DNA of 64,000 bases, taken from the NCBI RefSeq assembly GCF_029945925.1, contig NZ_JAQSDN010000039.1, positions 124,001 to 188,000 of the forward strand, in the 5' to 3' direction. This document shows, one piece after another, positions 25,616 to 33,740 of the stretch (positions are counted from its first letter, which is position 1; every line of letters begins with the position of its first letter). The position numbers and the translations under genes are program-made. The stretch comes from Polaromonas sp. Lineage in GTDB: Bacteria; Pseudomonadota; Gammaproteobacteria; Burkholderiales; Burkholderiaceae_C. The notes beneath the pieces are model-generated. The model had not been told where the DNA came from. It saw only the letters and a list, made by a program, of their open reading frames with translations, and searched no databases.

Positions 25616-26593
25616 CTAGTCCCGCACGGTGCGCCGGCCGTGTTTTTTGAGCCAGTGTTTGTAGCCGGTCAATCCCGGTGGACTGGCGGCCAGCTCGACC
25701 GGAAACAGGGCCCCCAGCACCGTGCCTTCGTGACCAATGGAAAACGCCGGAATCAGCCGCGCCGGTCCGGGTTGCCCCAGGGCTTGCTGAAGCTCGAGGT
25801 CCACCAGGTGGCGGCCGGCCCGGATGTCCTCAGCAGCGGCCGCCTTCAGGCCCTGCGACTCTGCCAGCTCCGCCAGATCGGCCAGGCCCGCGGCAGACTC
25901 CAGCTGCAGCCAGCTGGCGCGTCCGTCGGCGTCCATGCCCAGAATGCCGAAGGGCTGGCCAATGACCACATGTTCGACCCAGTGGCTGCTGGCCAGACTG
26001 GCGAGCTGGCGGGCCACCGACGGCACCTGCAGCAGGGCGTGCTGGGGCTGGGTCAGCGCGGCGCGCCAGATCTGCGAATGGCGCATTTGCGGCTGGGCCA
26101 GCATGCGCTGGATGACGGTGATCAGGTGCTGGGAGATATCGACGGTCTGCTTGGCAATGAACTGGTCGATCAGCCCCCGGTTGAAGGCGCTCACCGCCAC
26201 ATGTTCATCGGCCTGTCCGGTCAGCAGCACCCGGCCTCCCGGCCAGTCGGTCAACTCGCCCAGTGCCTGCAGGCCGTCCATGCCGGGCATGGCGTAATCG
26301 AACACGCAGACCCTGGCCAGACCGAAACGTTCGGTATGGTTGGCCCAGTAGTTCAGGATTTGCGGAATCAGCGGACTGCCGGCGCGCCAGCGCTCGATCA
26401 TCTCCTGCTGCGTCCATGCGTCGGCCTCCCACAGCGGCGGCTCCTGTTGCAGCTGGTTGATGCAGGTCTGCGGCCGCAGATACAGTTTGACGTGCCACTG
26501 GCGCGGCAACACCATCGCCAGCATCTCCAGATAAGCCGGGTCATCGTCAAGAAAAACGATGGCGCCCGGGCGATGGAACAAGGGAAAACTCAT
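25616..26593 (-). CDS. lqsR: LqsR-like response regulator without DNA-binding domain
   Basis: Phosphorylation-dependent regulator of 325 residues. The receiver domain starts with the acidic triad in VFLDDDP (16-18), has the phospho-acceptor Asp99 in VFDYAMPGMDG, Thr in LLTGQAD and Lys148 in FIAKQ. The acceptor lies some 45 residues later than in ordinary receivers because of an inserted helix-rich segment (QLQQEPPLWEADAW...). LqsR of Legionella is similar (acceptor near 108, from memory). The remaining 170 residues hold no helix-turn-helix or enzyme motif that I recognise, so the output is not obvious DNA binding. The gene follows the kinase gene by 20 bp on the same strand. The start at 26593 (MSFPLF) was chosen because the extra upstream residues are low-complexity shadow sequence. 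Confidence 0.87.
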   Translation of the reverse strand: MSFPLFHRPGAIVFLDDDPAYLEMLAMVLPRQWHVKLYLRPQTCINQLQQEPPLWEADAWTQQEMIERWRAGSPLIPQILNYWANHTERFGLARVCVFDYAMPGMDGLQALGELTDWPGGRVLLTGQADEHVAVSAFNRGLIDQFIAKQTVDISQHLITVIQRMLAQPQMRHSQIWRAALTQPQHALLQVPSVARQLASLASSHWVEHVVIGQPFGILGMDADGRASWLQLESAAGLADLAELAESQGLKAAAAEDIRAGRHLVDLELQQALGQPGPARLIPAFSIGHEGTVLGALFPVELAASPPGLTGYKHWLKKHGRRTVRD

Positions 26594-26613
26594 GGGTGCG
26601 CGTGTGGGTTGTG

Positions 26614-27969
26614 TTACCTGAGAACCGGAAGCTCGATGATGAAGATGGCGCCGCGTCCGGGTTCCGACTTCACCCGGATGGTGCCGCCGGCACTTTCCAC
26701 CACCTGCTGGCAAAAAGCCAGTCCCAGGCCGTGGCCGGTACCGCGATCGGTTGAGAAAAACGGCTCGAAAATGCGCGCCTGCAATTCCGGCGCGATGCCG
26801 GTGCCCTGGTCGGTGACGATGATGCGCCCGTAACCGTTGAGCACCCCGACTTCGATGCGCAGGTCGCCGGGTTTGGCTGCCGAACTGGTTGCCGCCAGCG
26901 CGCGAAAGGCGTTTTTGAGCAGGTTGTTGATGACCTGCGCGAACAACCGGTAGGACGACTCGAAGGAAAAATCCTTGCGCAGCACCAGCACCACGCTTTC
27001 GCGTTCCCGCGAATTGCGATAAGGGTAGTCCTTGACCACATTGCGCAGCAGCGCAGCGGCGGCCACGGATTCCCGGTGCGTCGGCAGGCGCAGCAGGCGT
27101 GCGTTGGCAATCTGCGTGTCGATCTGCTGGTTCATGTTGCGCACGAGGGTGTGCAGCCTGACGACCAGCTGGTCCAGCCGCTGGCCGCCACCGGGCTCCG
27201 TGACCTGCCGGCTTTCATTGCGCACGGCGTCGCCGATCAGCGACATCGTGGCCAGCGGCGTACGCAGTTCGTGCGCCATGATGCCCATGGTGGTCAGCGT
27301 GTGCTGCAGGTGCTCGCGCCGCAGGTTGGCCGACGACAGTCCCAGCAGCAGGGCGCTGGCCCAGCTGAACGCGATGACGACGGCGTTGATGGAAAACTGC
27401 TGCTCACTCATGGAAGGAAGGGCCGGGCCGAAGGCCTTGAACAGCGTCCAGGCCAGCAGGGCGCCGCTGACCGTCCCCAGGGTGGCCGCACGCCAGTCGG
27501 TCACATGGTAATAAATCAGCACCATGGCGCAAAAGCTGGCCAGCCAGACCGTGTTGCCGTTGTTGCAAAGATACATCCAGCTGAAAAAAACCGGCAGCTG
27601 GATCCAGAAAACCACGGAAAAAATCCGCGCCGAAAGTTTGCTGGAAGGATCGTTGGTGATGCTCTCCGAGATCAGCAGCAAGCCCAGCGTGCCCATGACA
27701 GCGCGAAGCGCGGGGCTCTCGTAGGGCTGGGGTAACCACTGTCCCCAGATCCACCCAAACAGGGGATGTCCCACCAGCGTGAACAGCCCGAGCCAGCGCA
27801 GGCGCCAGCGCGACGGGTGCAAAATGAGAACCAGCTGCTCCTGGAGCAGTTCAGCCCTGATTCGCGCAAACCACAGCCGCGCCCACGCGCCGGGGCTGCT
27901 CCACAGCGTGCGAATCTTTTGTTTGATCCTGGCGGGTACTCCGGAAGTCATGCGTAAATTTTCGAACAT
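26614..27969 (-). CDS. lqsS: membrane sensor histidine kinase (CqsS/LqsS/JqsS-like)
   Basis: Sensor of 451 residues for the neighbouring synthase's signal. The N-terminal half has about six TM segments (residues 60-78, 86-101, 117-134, 140-154, 161-178, 193-212) with almost no periplasmic domain, as in CqsS. The phospho-acceptor is His233 in MAHELRTPL. The ATPase domain shows an N-box NNLLKNAFRA, G1 VTDQGTGIAP, F-box FEPFFST and G2 GHGLGLAFC. There is no C-terminal receiver, unlike Vibrio CqsS, so phosphate presumably goes to the LqsR-like protein encoded 20 bp downstream. The start is uncertain: ATG 27969 or ATG 27951, neither with a good ribosome site. A lux-box-like operator lies about 57 bp upstream. 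Confidence 0.9.
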   Translation of the reverse strand: MFENLRMTSGVPARIKQKIRTLWSSPGAWARLWFARIRAELLQEQLVLILHPSRWRLRWLGLFTLVGHPLFGWIWGQWLPQPYESPALRAVMGTLGLLLISESITNDPSSKLSARIFSVVFWIQLPVFFSWMYLCNNGNTVWLASFCAMVLIYYHVTDWRAATLGTVSGALLAWTLFKAFGPALPSMSEQQFSINAVVIAFSWASALLLGLSSANLRREHLQHTLTTMGIMAHELRTPLATMSLIGDAVRNESRQVTEPGGGQRLDQLVVRLHTLVRNMNQQIDTQIANARLLRLPTHRESVAAAALLRNVVKDYPYRNSRERESVVLVLRKDFSFESSYRLFAQVINNLLKNAFRALAATSSAAKPGDLRIEVGVLNGYGRIIVTDQGTGIAPELQARIFEPFFSTDRGTGHGLGLAFCQQVVESAGGTIRVKSEPGRGAIFIIELPVLR

Positions 27970-27972
27970 ATC

Positions 27973-27984
27973 ACAATGCATTGT
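27973..27984. promoter_or_regulatory. 12-bp palindrome between kinase and LuxR genes
   Basis: ACAATGCATTGT, a perfect palindrome, in the 33-bp space between the divergent ATGs of the kinase and the LuxR-type gene. With so little room the promoters must overlap the coding ends. The palindrome might be an operator or an RNA element near the kinase start. Confidence 0.4.
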
Positions 27985-28002
27985 CACAGTTCCGGAGCAA
28001 GA

Positions 28003-28677
28003 ATGACGATGCGTCCCCCTGTCAACTTTGACAGTATTGCGCTGGACAGCATGTTGAGCGACTGGATCTCCGCATTGCGCGAATTTTCCGTCGAGGCGGT
28101 GGTGGTCCTGAGCCCGGACCCGTTTGGCCAGCGGCAGGACCGGCTGGTGGCAGCAGTCCACCCACCCCGCTTTATCGACGCAGCGCTTGCGCTGGCAGAA
28201 AGCCAGGACTTCGGCGCGCCGTGGCGCGAATCGGATGCATCCCTCGTGGCCTGGCAGCACATTGGCAAGGCAGAGGCCGGCAACACCAGCCGCTGGCGCC
28301 TGTTATGGCTGGCCCACGGTTTCCAGAGTGTGGTGCGCATCGAGTTTCCCCTGCCATCAGGGCGGGCCTTCGAGTGTTTCATTTTCAGTCCACGCCAGTT
28401 TCACGACCGCGCCGAGGCTGCGGCGCTGGTCTGGTCGGCCCTCAATATCTGGCCCTTGTTCAAGCGCACGATGGCCCAGGCCAGCAGCCCGCTGAGCCCG
28501 CGCGAGGGCGAATGCCTGGCGCTGGCCTTTGAAGGCCTGACGGCGCGCCAGAGCGCCGAGCGCCTGCATTGCGCCGAACGTACGGTGAACTACCACCTGT
28601 CCAACGCCATGGCCAAACTCAAGGTGGACAACAAGATGTCGGCGATTCAACGCGCCTGCTGGCTCGGCGTGATCTGA
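28003..28677 (+). CDS. LuxR-type transcriptional regulator
   Basis: DNA-binding regulator of 224 residues. The C-terminal 65 residues are a clear LuxR/GerE helix-turn-helix: LSPREGECLALAFEGLTARQSAERLHCAERTVNYHLSNAMAKL. The N-terminal 155 residues have the size and loose pattern of the LuxR ligand domain (WLAHGFQSVVRIEFPLPSGRAFECFIFS), but I cannot pick out the canonical acyl-homoserine-lactone residues, and no LuxI is near. It is divergent from the kinase gene with 33 bp between starts; a GGAG ribosome site sets the start at 28003 (ATG 28009 also possible). A lux-box-like element lies inside its codons 5-11. It is the natural candidate to bind the two identical boxes of this locus. Confidence 0.87.
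   Translation: MTMRPPVNFDSIALDSMLSDWISALREFSVEAVVVLSPDPFGQRQDRLVAAVHPPRFIDAALALAESQDFGAPWRESDASLVAWQHIGKAEAGNTSRWRLLWLAHGFQSVVRIEFPLPSGRAFECFIFSPRQFHDRAEAAALVWSALNIWPLFKRTMAQASSPLSPREGECLALAFEGLTARQSAERLHCAERTVNYHLSNAMAKLKVDNKMSAIQRACWLGVI
28015..28034 (-). promoter_or_regulatory. second lux-box-like operator, upstream of the kinase gene and inside luxR
   Basis: On the minus strand it reads CTGTCAAAGTTGACAGGGGG, identical to the element before the synthase gene at 19 of 20 positions and in the same orientation relative to the downstream gene. It is centred 57 bp upstream of the kinase ATG and also carries TTGACA in the proximal arm. It lies within codons 5-11 of the divergent LuxR-type gene. 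Confidence 0.75.
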
Positions 28678-30119
28678 AGGATGTCCTGCGCCACACCTTC
28701 GTAGGCCTGCGCCAGTTGCAGCACGGCCCGGTCGCCCCGCGGTTTGCCGATCAGCTGCAGGCCCATCGGCAGGCCGTGCGGGCCGAAGCCCGCGGGCACG
28801 CTGATGCAGGGCAGGCCGGCGAAGGTGGCGTAGATCACCACTTCCATCCAGCGGTGGTAAGTGTCCATGGGGTGACCGTTGATCTGGGTAGGCCAGCGCT
28901 CGCCCGCATCGAAGGGCCACACCTGCGCCGCCGGCAGGGCCAGAAAGTCATACCGCTCGAACAGCGTGAGCATGTGCTGGTAGAACGCGGTGCGCTGGGC
29001 ACTTGCCGCTGAAAACCCGCTGGCGCTCTGGCCCTGGGCCTGGTCGTATTCCCACAGCGCTTCCGGCTTGATCTTTTCGCGGTTGCTGCCCTGGACCAGA
29101 AACGGCGCAATGCGCGAGGCGACGAGGGCACGCCGCCACACCAGCCAGGCCTGCCAGACCCGGTCGGCGGGCGTGCCCAGCGCCGCTGCCTCCACCGCAC
29201 AGCCGAGCTGCTCAAAACGCCGCAGGGCCTGCTCGCAGGTGGCCAGGATGCCGTGCTCCATCGGCAGGTAGGCCCCGAGGTCGCCCAGCCAGCCAATCCG
29301 GAGCTTGGTGGCGTCCAGCGCAGGCAAGGTCAGGAACTGGGTACCGTCTTCCGCAATCGACAGCGGCGAACGCGCATCCCAGCCGGCCTGGATGCTCAGC
29401 AGCCTGGCGACGTCCTCGACGGTTCGGCCCATGGGCCCTTCGGTCCCCAACTGGCTGAGATACACATCCTGCACCGGCCACATCGGCACACGGCCCTGGC
29501 TGGGCCGCAGGCCAAACACGTTGTTCCAGGCGGCCGGGTTGCGCAGGCTGCCCATGAAGTCACTGCCATCGGCCACCGGCAGCATGCGTGTGGCAAGCGC
29601 CACCGCCGCACCGCCGCTGCTGCCGCCCGCGCTTTTTGACGGGTCATACGCATTGCGCGTGACGCCGAACACCTCATTGAAGGTGTGCGAGCCCAGCCCG
29701 AACTCCGGGGTGTTGCTTTTGCCGATCACGATGCAGCCCGCGGCTTTCATGCGCGACGCCATGAGGCCGTCCTCCCGGGAGACAAACGCCCGCATCAGGG
29801 GCGAGCCCAGCGTGGTGGGCAGACCCTGCACGGCGGCCAGGTCCTTGATGGCCTGGGGCATGCCGTGCATCCAGCCCATGCTTCCCGTGCGCGACTTGCC
29901 GGGCGCAAGCTGTGCATCGCGTGCGTCGGCCTGCGCCAGCAGATTGTCCGGTTCCTGCAGGCTGACCAGCGCGTTGTGAAGGGGGTTGACCTGGGCGATG
30001 CGTTCCAGGTAGGCCTGCATCACTTCGCGGCAGGAAACCCGGCGTGCATGGATGGCGCGTGACAGTTCGGTGGCGGTCCAGGTGGTGACGGGGTTGCCGG
30101 GCTGTGTGCTGTTTTTCAT
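28647..30119 (-). CDS. amidase signature family protein
   Basis: Amidase of 490 residues with the Ser-cisSer-Lys triad region visible: Lys in QAIKDLAAVQG, the Gly/Ser-rich SAGGSSGGAAVALAT, and the nucleophile Ser in DGSDFMGSLRNPAAW. The C-terminus has CISVPAGFGPHGLPMGLQLIG, typical of GatA-type amidases. It is not with gatB/gatC, so it is probably a catabolic amidase; the substrate is unknown. Its 3' end overlaps that of the LuxR-type gene by 31 bp on the opposite strand. It is divergent from the peptide-type ABC operon, with 99 bp between starts, so a shared promoter region is likely. The start ATG 30119 or 30137 is unclear; neither has a good ribosome site. Confidence 0.88.
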   Translation of the reverse strand: MKNSTQPGNPVTTWTATELSRAIHARRVSCREVMQAYLERIAQVNPLHNALVSLQEPDNLLAQADARDAQLAPGKSRTGSMGWMHGMPQAIKDLAAVQGLPTTLGSPLMRAFVSREDGLMASRMKAAGCIVIGKSNTPEFGLGSHTFNEVFGVTRNAYDPSKSAGGSSGGAAVALATRMLPVADGSDFMGSLRNPAAWNNVFGLRPSQGRVPMWPVQDVYLSQLGTEGPMGRTVEDVARLLSIQAGWDARSPLSIAEDGTQFLTLPALDATKLRIGWLGDLGAYLPMEHGILATCEQALRRFEQLGCAVEAAALGTPADRVWQAWLVWRRALVASRIAPFLVQGSNREKIKPEALWEYDQAQGQSASGFSAASAQRTAFYQHMLTLFERYDFLALPAAQVWPFDAGERWPTQINGHPMDTYHRWMEVVIYATFAGLPCISVPAGFGPHGLPMGLQLIGKPRGDRAVLQLAQAYEGVAQDILQITPSQQAR

Positions 30120-30218
30120 ATGGCTTGAATATTGCATCAAAAGTGTGGTTACATTACGAAGCAGCTTTCTGATTGCTGCCTGACTGTCCCCAACTCTTGT
30201 TGCCAAGGAAAAATTGTC

Positions 30219-31802
30219 ATGAAACGTCGCTCCCTTTTCACCCTGGCCGCTTCGGTGGCCCTGGTTTCCGGCCTGCTGTTGCCGCTTGCGGCGCAGGCCC
30301 AGGCAAAAACGCTCAAGGTCGTGCCGCATTCGAATATCACCATTCTGGACCCGATCTGGACCACCGCGTTTGTGACCCGCAACCACGGCTACATGATTTA
30401 TGACACGCTGTTCGGCACCGACCTGACAGGCAAGGTCAAACCGCAGATGGTGGACACCTGGAGCGCTTCCAAGGACAACAAGGTCTGGACCTTCACGCTG
30501 CGTGACGGCCTGGAGTTCCACGACGGCAAACCCGTCACCAGCGAGGACGTGGTGGCATCGCTCAAGCGCTGGGCCAGCCGCGACAGTTTCGGCGGCGTCA
30601 TGGCCAAGAGCCTGGCGAGTTACGAAACCCCCAATGCCAAGACCTTTGTCGTGAAGTTCAACCAGCCCTTTGGCGTGATGCTCGAGGCGCTGGGCAAACC
30701 TTCGTCGAACGTTCCCTTCATCATGCCTGCCCGCATCGCGGCCACACCCGGCAGCGAGCAGATCAAGGAAAACATCGGCTCCGGTCCCTACAAGTTCGTC
30801 ACGGCCGAGTACAAGCCGGGCGAGAAACTGGTTTACGTCAAGAACGACAAGTACAAGCCCCGTGCCGAAGCGCCGGACGGCACCACCGGCGGCAAGGTTG
30901 TTTACCTCGACCGGGTCGAGTGGATCATCATCCGCGATCCGCAGACCCAGTTCAATGCCCTGATTGCCGGCGAGGTCGACCTCATCGAGCAGCCCGCGTT
31001 TGAGCAGTACGCCTCCCTGAAGGCCGCCAAGGATGTGCAGATTGTGGATGCCCAGCCGGCCGGCCTGCAGTACATCTTCCGCTTCAATCACCTGCATGCA
31101 CCGTTTGACAACGTGAAGATCCGCCAGGCCGCCATGGTGGCGATGGGCCAGGAGGCTTTCCTGAGAACACAGGTGGGCGCGCCCGGCATGTACAAGTTCT
31201 GCAAGAGCATGTTCCCCTGCGGCACGCCTTATGCCAGCGACAACACCGGTATCTACACCGGCATGGCCAATCCGGCCAAGGCCAAGCAGATGCTGGCCGA
31301 GGCCGGTTACAAGGGCGAGCCCATCGTGCTGATGCGGCCAACCGACCTGGCCTCGATTGCCAAGTTGCCGCTGGTGGCCAAGCAGCAGCTCGAAGCCGCC
31401 GGCTTCAAGGTGGACATGCAGCAGTCAGACTGGGCCACGCTGCTGGCCCGCCGCGCCAAGAAAGATGCACCGGACAAGGGCGGCTGGAACGCCTTCATGA
31501 CGGCCTGGACCGCCGGCGACATCCAGAACCCGCTGACCATGGCCATGCTCAACGCCACCGGCGACAAGGGCTGGTTTGGCTGGCAGGATGACAAGGTCAT
31601 TGAAGAGCTGAAGGTCAAATTTTCCCAGGCCGGCACCGAGGCCGAGAAGAAAAAACTTGCCGAACAACTGCAGTTGCGTGCGATCGAGACCGCCACGCAC
31701 GTGCATCTTGGGCAATACAACAACCCGGCGGCTTTGCGCAGCAATATCTCCGGCCTGGTTCCAGGCGGTGCGCAGGTGTACTGGAACATCAAAAAGAACT
31801 GA
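30219..31802 (+). CDS. peptide-type ABC transporter substrate-binding protein (family 5)
   Basis: Periplasmic binding protein of 527 residues, DppA/OppA-like. A Sec signal peptide is evident (MKRRSLFTLAASVALVSGLLLPLAAQAQA). Family-5 marks follow: LKVVPHSNITILDPIWTT, WTFTLRDGLEFHDGKPVTSEDVVASLKRW, GSGPYKFVTAEYKPGEKLVYVKN. The ATG at 30219 has an AAGGA ribosome site. It is first in an operon with two permeases, a fused ATPase, a MlrC-like peptidase and an amidase. That context suggests import and breakdown of peptides or amides. Ligand specificity cannot be read. Confidence 0.92.
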   Translation: MKRRSLFTLAASVALVSGLLLPLAAQAQAKTLKVVPHSNITILDPIWTTAFVTRNHGYMIYDTLFGTDLTGKVKPQMVDTWSASKDNKVWTFTLRDGLEFHDGKPVTSEDVVASLKRWASRDSFGGVMAKSLASYETPNAKTFVVKFNQPFGVMLEALGKPSSNVPFIMPARIAATPGSEQIKENIGSGPYKFVTAEYKPGEKLVYVKNDKYKPRAEAPDGTTGGKVVYLDRVEWIIIRDPQTQFNALIAGEVDLIEQPAFEQYASLKAAKDVQIVDAQPAGLQYIFRFNHLHAPFDNVKIRQAAMVAMGQEAFLRTQVGAPGMYKFCKSMFPCGTPYASDNTGIYTGMANPAKAKQMLAEAGYKGEPIVLMRPTDLASIAKLPLVAKQQLEAAGFKVDMQQSDWATLLARRAKKDAPDKGGWNAFMTAWTAGDIQNPLTMAMLNATGDKGWFGWQDDKVIEELKVKFSQAGTEAEKKKLAEQLQLRAIETATHVHLGQYNNPAALRSNISGLVPGGAQVYWNIKKN

Positions 31803-31829
31803 TCCACCGGACCGGTCCGGCGATTTTCA

Positions 31830-31859
31830 CCACAGGCCAGGCCGCAGCCCGGCCTGTGG
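31830..31859 (+). terminator. stem-loop between binding-protein and permease genes
   Basis: Perfect 9-base arms CCACAGGCC / GGCCTGTGG with a 12-base loop, no T-run. Preceded by the perfect palindrome CCGGACCGGTCCGG (31807-31820) just after the stop codon. Such structures between binding-protein and permease genes usually stabilise the upstream message or attenuate transcription. Confidence 0.5.
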
Positions 31860-31899
31860 ATAGCCAGACCTTGTCCCCAGTTGTCATGCCCGTCCCCCC

Positions 31900-32853
31900 A
31901 TGCTGAGATTTCTACTGCAGCGCCTGCTCGCGACTATTCCCGTCCTGTTGGTCGTGGCCGTCGTGGTGTTCCTGATCCTGCGGCTGACGCCCGGTGATCC
32001 GGCCGCCGTGATTGCGGGCAACAACTCGACCAACGAAGACATCGAGAAGATCCGCGAGACCCTGGGCTTGAGCAAACCTCTGCTGACCCAGTTCTGGATC
32101 TGGTTCAGCGGTGTCTTGCAGGGTGATCTGGGCTACTCGTTTTACCTGAACAAGCCGGTCACCGAACTGATCACCCAGAGGCTGGAGCCCACGCTCAGCC
32201 TGGCGGCGGGCACGCTTGTGCTGGCGGTGCTGGTGGCCGTGCCGCTGGGCACCATTGCCGCCTGGCGCATGGGGGGCTGGCTGGACCGGGTGCTGTCGGG
32301 CTTTTCGGTGGCCGGGTTTTCGATTCCGGTGTTTGTCACCGGCTACCTGCTGATTTACGTCTTTGCGGTGCAACTCGAATGGTTCCCCGTGCAGGGTTAC
32401 CGCCGGTTGTTCGGCGCCGACGGGCAGGGCGTCTGGGCCTGGGCGCGCCAGCTGGCCTTGCCCTGGCTCACGCTGGCCATGATTTACGTGGCGCTGATCG
32501 CCCGAGTCACCCGCGCCAGCGTTTCCGAGGCGCTGACCGAAGACTACATCCGCACGGCACGGGCCAAGGGTCTGGCTGAATCGACCGTGCTGATGCGCCA
32601 TGCGCTGGCCAATGCGGCGGTGCCCATCGTCACCGTGATCGGCATCGGCGTCGCGCTGCTCATCGGCGGCGTGGTGGTAACTGAAACGGTTTACGCCATT
32701 CCCGGCCTCGGCTCGCTCACGGTGGACGCCGTGCTGAACCGCGACTTTCCGGTGATCCAGGGGCTGGTGCTGTTTTTCAGCCTGCTTTATGTGGGGGTCA
32801 ATCTGCTGGTTGACGTGAGTTACCTGTTTCTGGACCCGAGGATCCGTTACTGA
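31900..32853 (+). CDS. peptide-type ABC transporter permease (DppB-like)
   Basis: Inner-membrane permease of 317 residues. The DppB N-terminus (MLRFLLQRLLATIPVLLVVAVVVFLILRLTPGDPA), a periplasmic loop, and five further helices are visible, with the coupling motif EALTEDYIRTARAKGLAESTVLMRHALAN (the EAA loop that contacts the ATPase). It ends in TGATG, overlapping the second permease by one base, so the two are translated together. Confidence 0.93.
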   Translation: MLRFLLQRLLATIPVLLVVAVVVFLILRLTPGDPAAVIAGNNSTNEDIEKIRETLGLSKPLLTQFWIWFSGVLQGDLGYSFYLNKPVTELITQRLEPTLSLAAGTLVLAVLVAVPLGTIAAWRMGGWLDRVLSGFSVAGFSIPVFVTGYLLIYVFAVQLEWFPVQGYRRLFGADGQGVWAWARQLALPWLTLAMIYVALIARVTRASVSEALTEDYIRTARAKGLAESTVLMRHALANAAVPIVTVIGIGVALLIGGVVVTETVYAIPGLGSLTVDAVLNRDFPVIQGLVLFFSLLYVGVNLLVDVSYLFLDPRIRY

Positions 32854-33740
32854 TGCCCGTCTGGCAACTTCTTTCCCAGCGGCTCTGGCGCAACAGCGCT
32901 TTCCGCTTCGGCGTGCTGGTGCTGGGCGTGTTGCTGGCGCTGGCCGCGCTGGCGCCCTTTCTCGGCACGGTGGACCCGGCGGCCATGGATTCGGCCCATA
33001 TCAACACCGCCGCCGGGGTGCGCGGCGAGTTTGCGCAGCTCGACGGCACGGTGGTGGCGCACACCTTCTGGATGGGCGCCGACAACTTCGGTCGCGACAT
33101 TTTCAGCCGCGTGTTGTACGGCACGCGCACCTCGCTACTGGTGGCTGCCTTTACCGCGGCGGTGGCGATTGGCGTGGGTGCGCTGCTGGGCATGCTGGCC
33201 GGCTACTTTCGAGCCGTGGATGCCGTGCTGATGCGTTTCATGGACGGGCTGATGGCCATACCGGCCATCCTGTTGGCGATCGCACTGGTGGCGGCGCTGG
33301 GCGCGCAGCTGTGGACGGTGGTGGTGGCGATTGCGATTCCTGAAATCCCGCGCGTGACGCGCCTGGTGCGGGCCATGGTGCTGACCCTGCGCGAAGAACC
33401 GTTTGTGGAAGCCGCACGGGCGTTGGCCACGCCGACGCCGGTGATTTTGTGGCGGCACATTTTGCCCAATGCCATGGCGCCGCTGATCGTGCAGGGTACT
33501 TTTGTGGCGGCCTCCGCCGTGTTGACCGAAGCCATTTTGAGTTTCCTGGGCCTGGGCCTGCCGGCCGACATTCCGACCTGGGGCAACATCATGGCTGAGG
33601 GCCGGGTGCAGTTCACCCAGTACCCGGGCAATGTGCTGTTTCCCGCGCTGTTCCTGGTGCCCACGGTGCTGGCCATCAACCTTCTGGGTGACGGGCTGCG
33701 CGATGTGCTGGACCCGAAATTTTCGAAACGTACTCCATGA
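32853..33740 (+). CDS. peptide-type ABC transporter permease (DppC-like)
   Basis: Second permease, 295 residues. DppC features: N-terminal cytoplasmic stretch then a single helix (FGVLVLGVLLALAALAPFLG), DNFGRDIFSRVLYGTRTSLLVA, and the EAA loop EEPFVEAARALATPTPVILWRHILPN. The C-terminus LLGDGLRDVLDPKF is characteristic. It overlaps the upstream permease by one base and the downstream ATPase gene by four (ATGA). Confidence 0.93.
   Translation: MPVWQLLSQRLWRNSAFRFGVLVLGVLLALAALAPFLGTVDPAAMDSAHINTAAGVRGEFAQLDGTVVAHTFWMGADNFGRDIFSRVLYGTRTSLLVAAFTAAVAIGVGALLGMLAGYFRAVDAVLMRFMDGLMAIPAILLAIALVAALGAQLWTVVVAIAIPEIPRVTRLVRAMVLTLREEPFVEAARALATPTPVILWRHILPNAMAPLIVQGTFVAASAVLTEAILSFLGLGLPADIPTWGNIMAEGRVQFTQYPGNVLFPALFLVPTVLAINLLGDGLRDVLDPKFSKRTP

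Noticed and set aside
28003-28677. LuxR-type protein as an acyl-homoserine-lactone receptor
   Set aside because: No luxI gene in the window and canonical ligand residues could not be identified; left as LuxR-type regulator.
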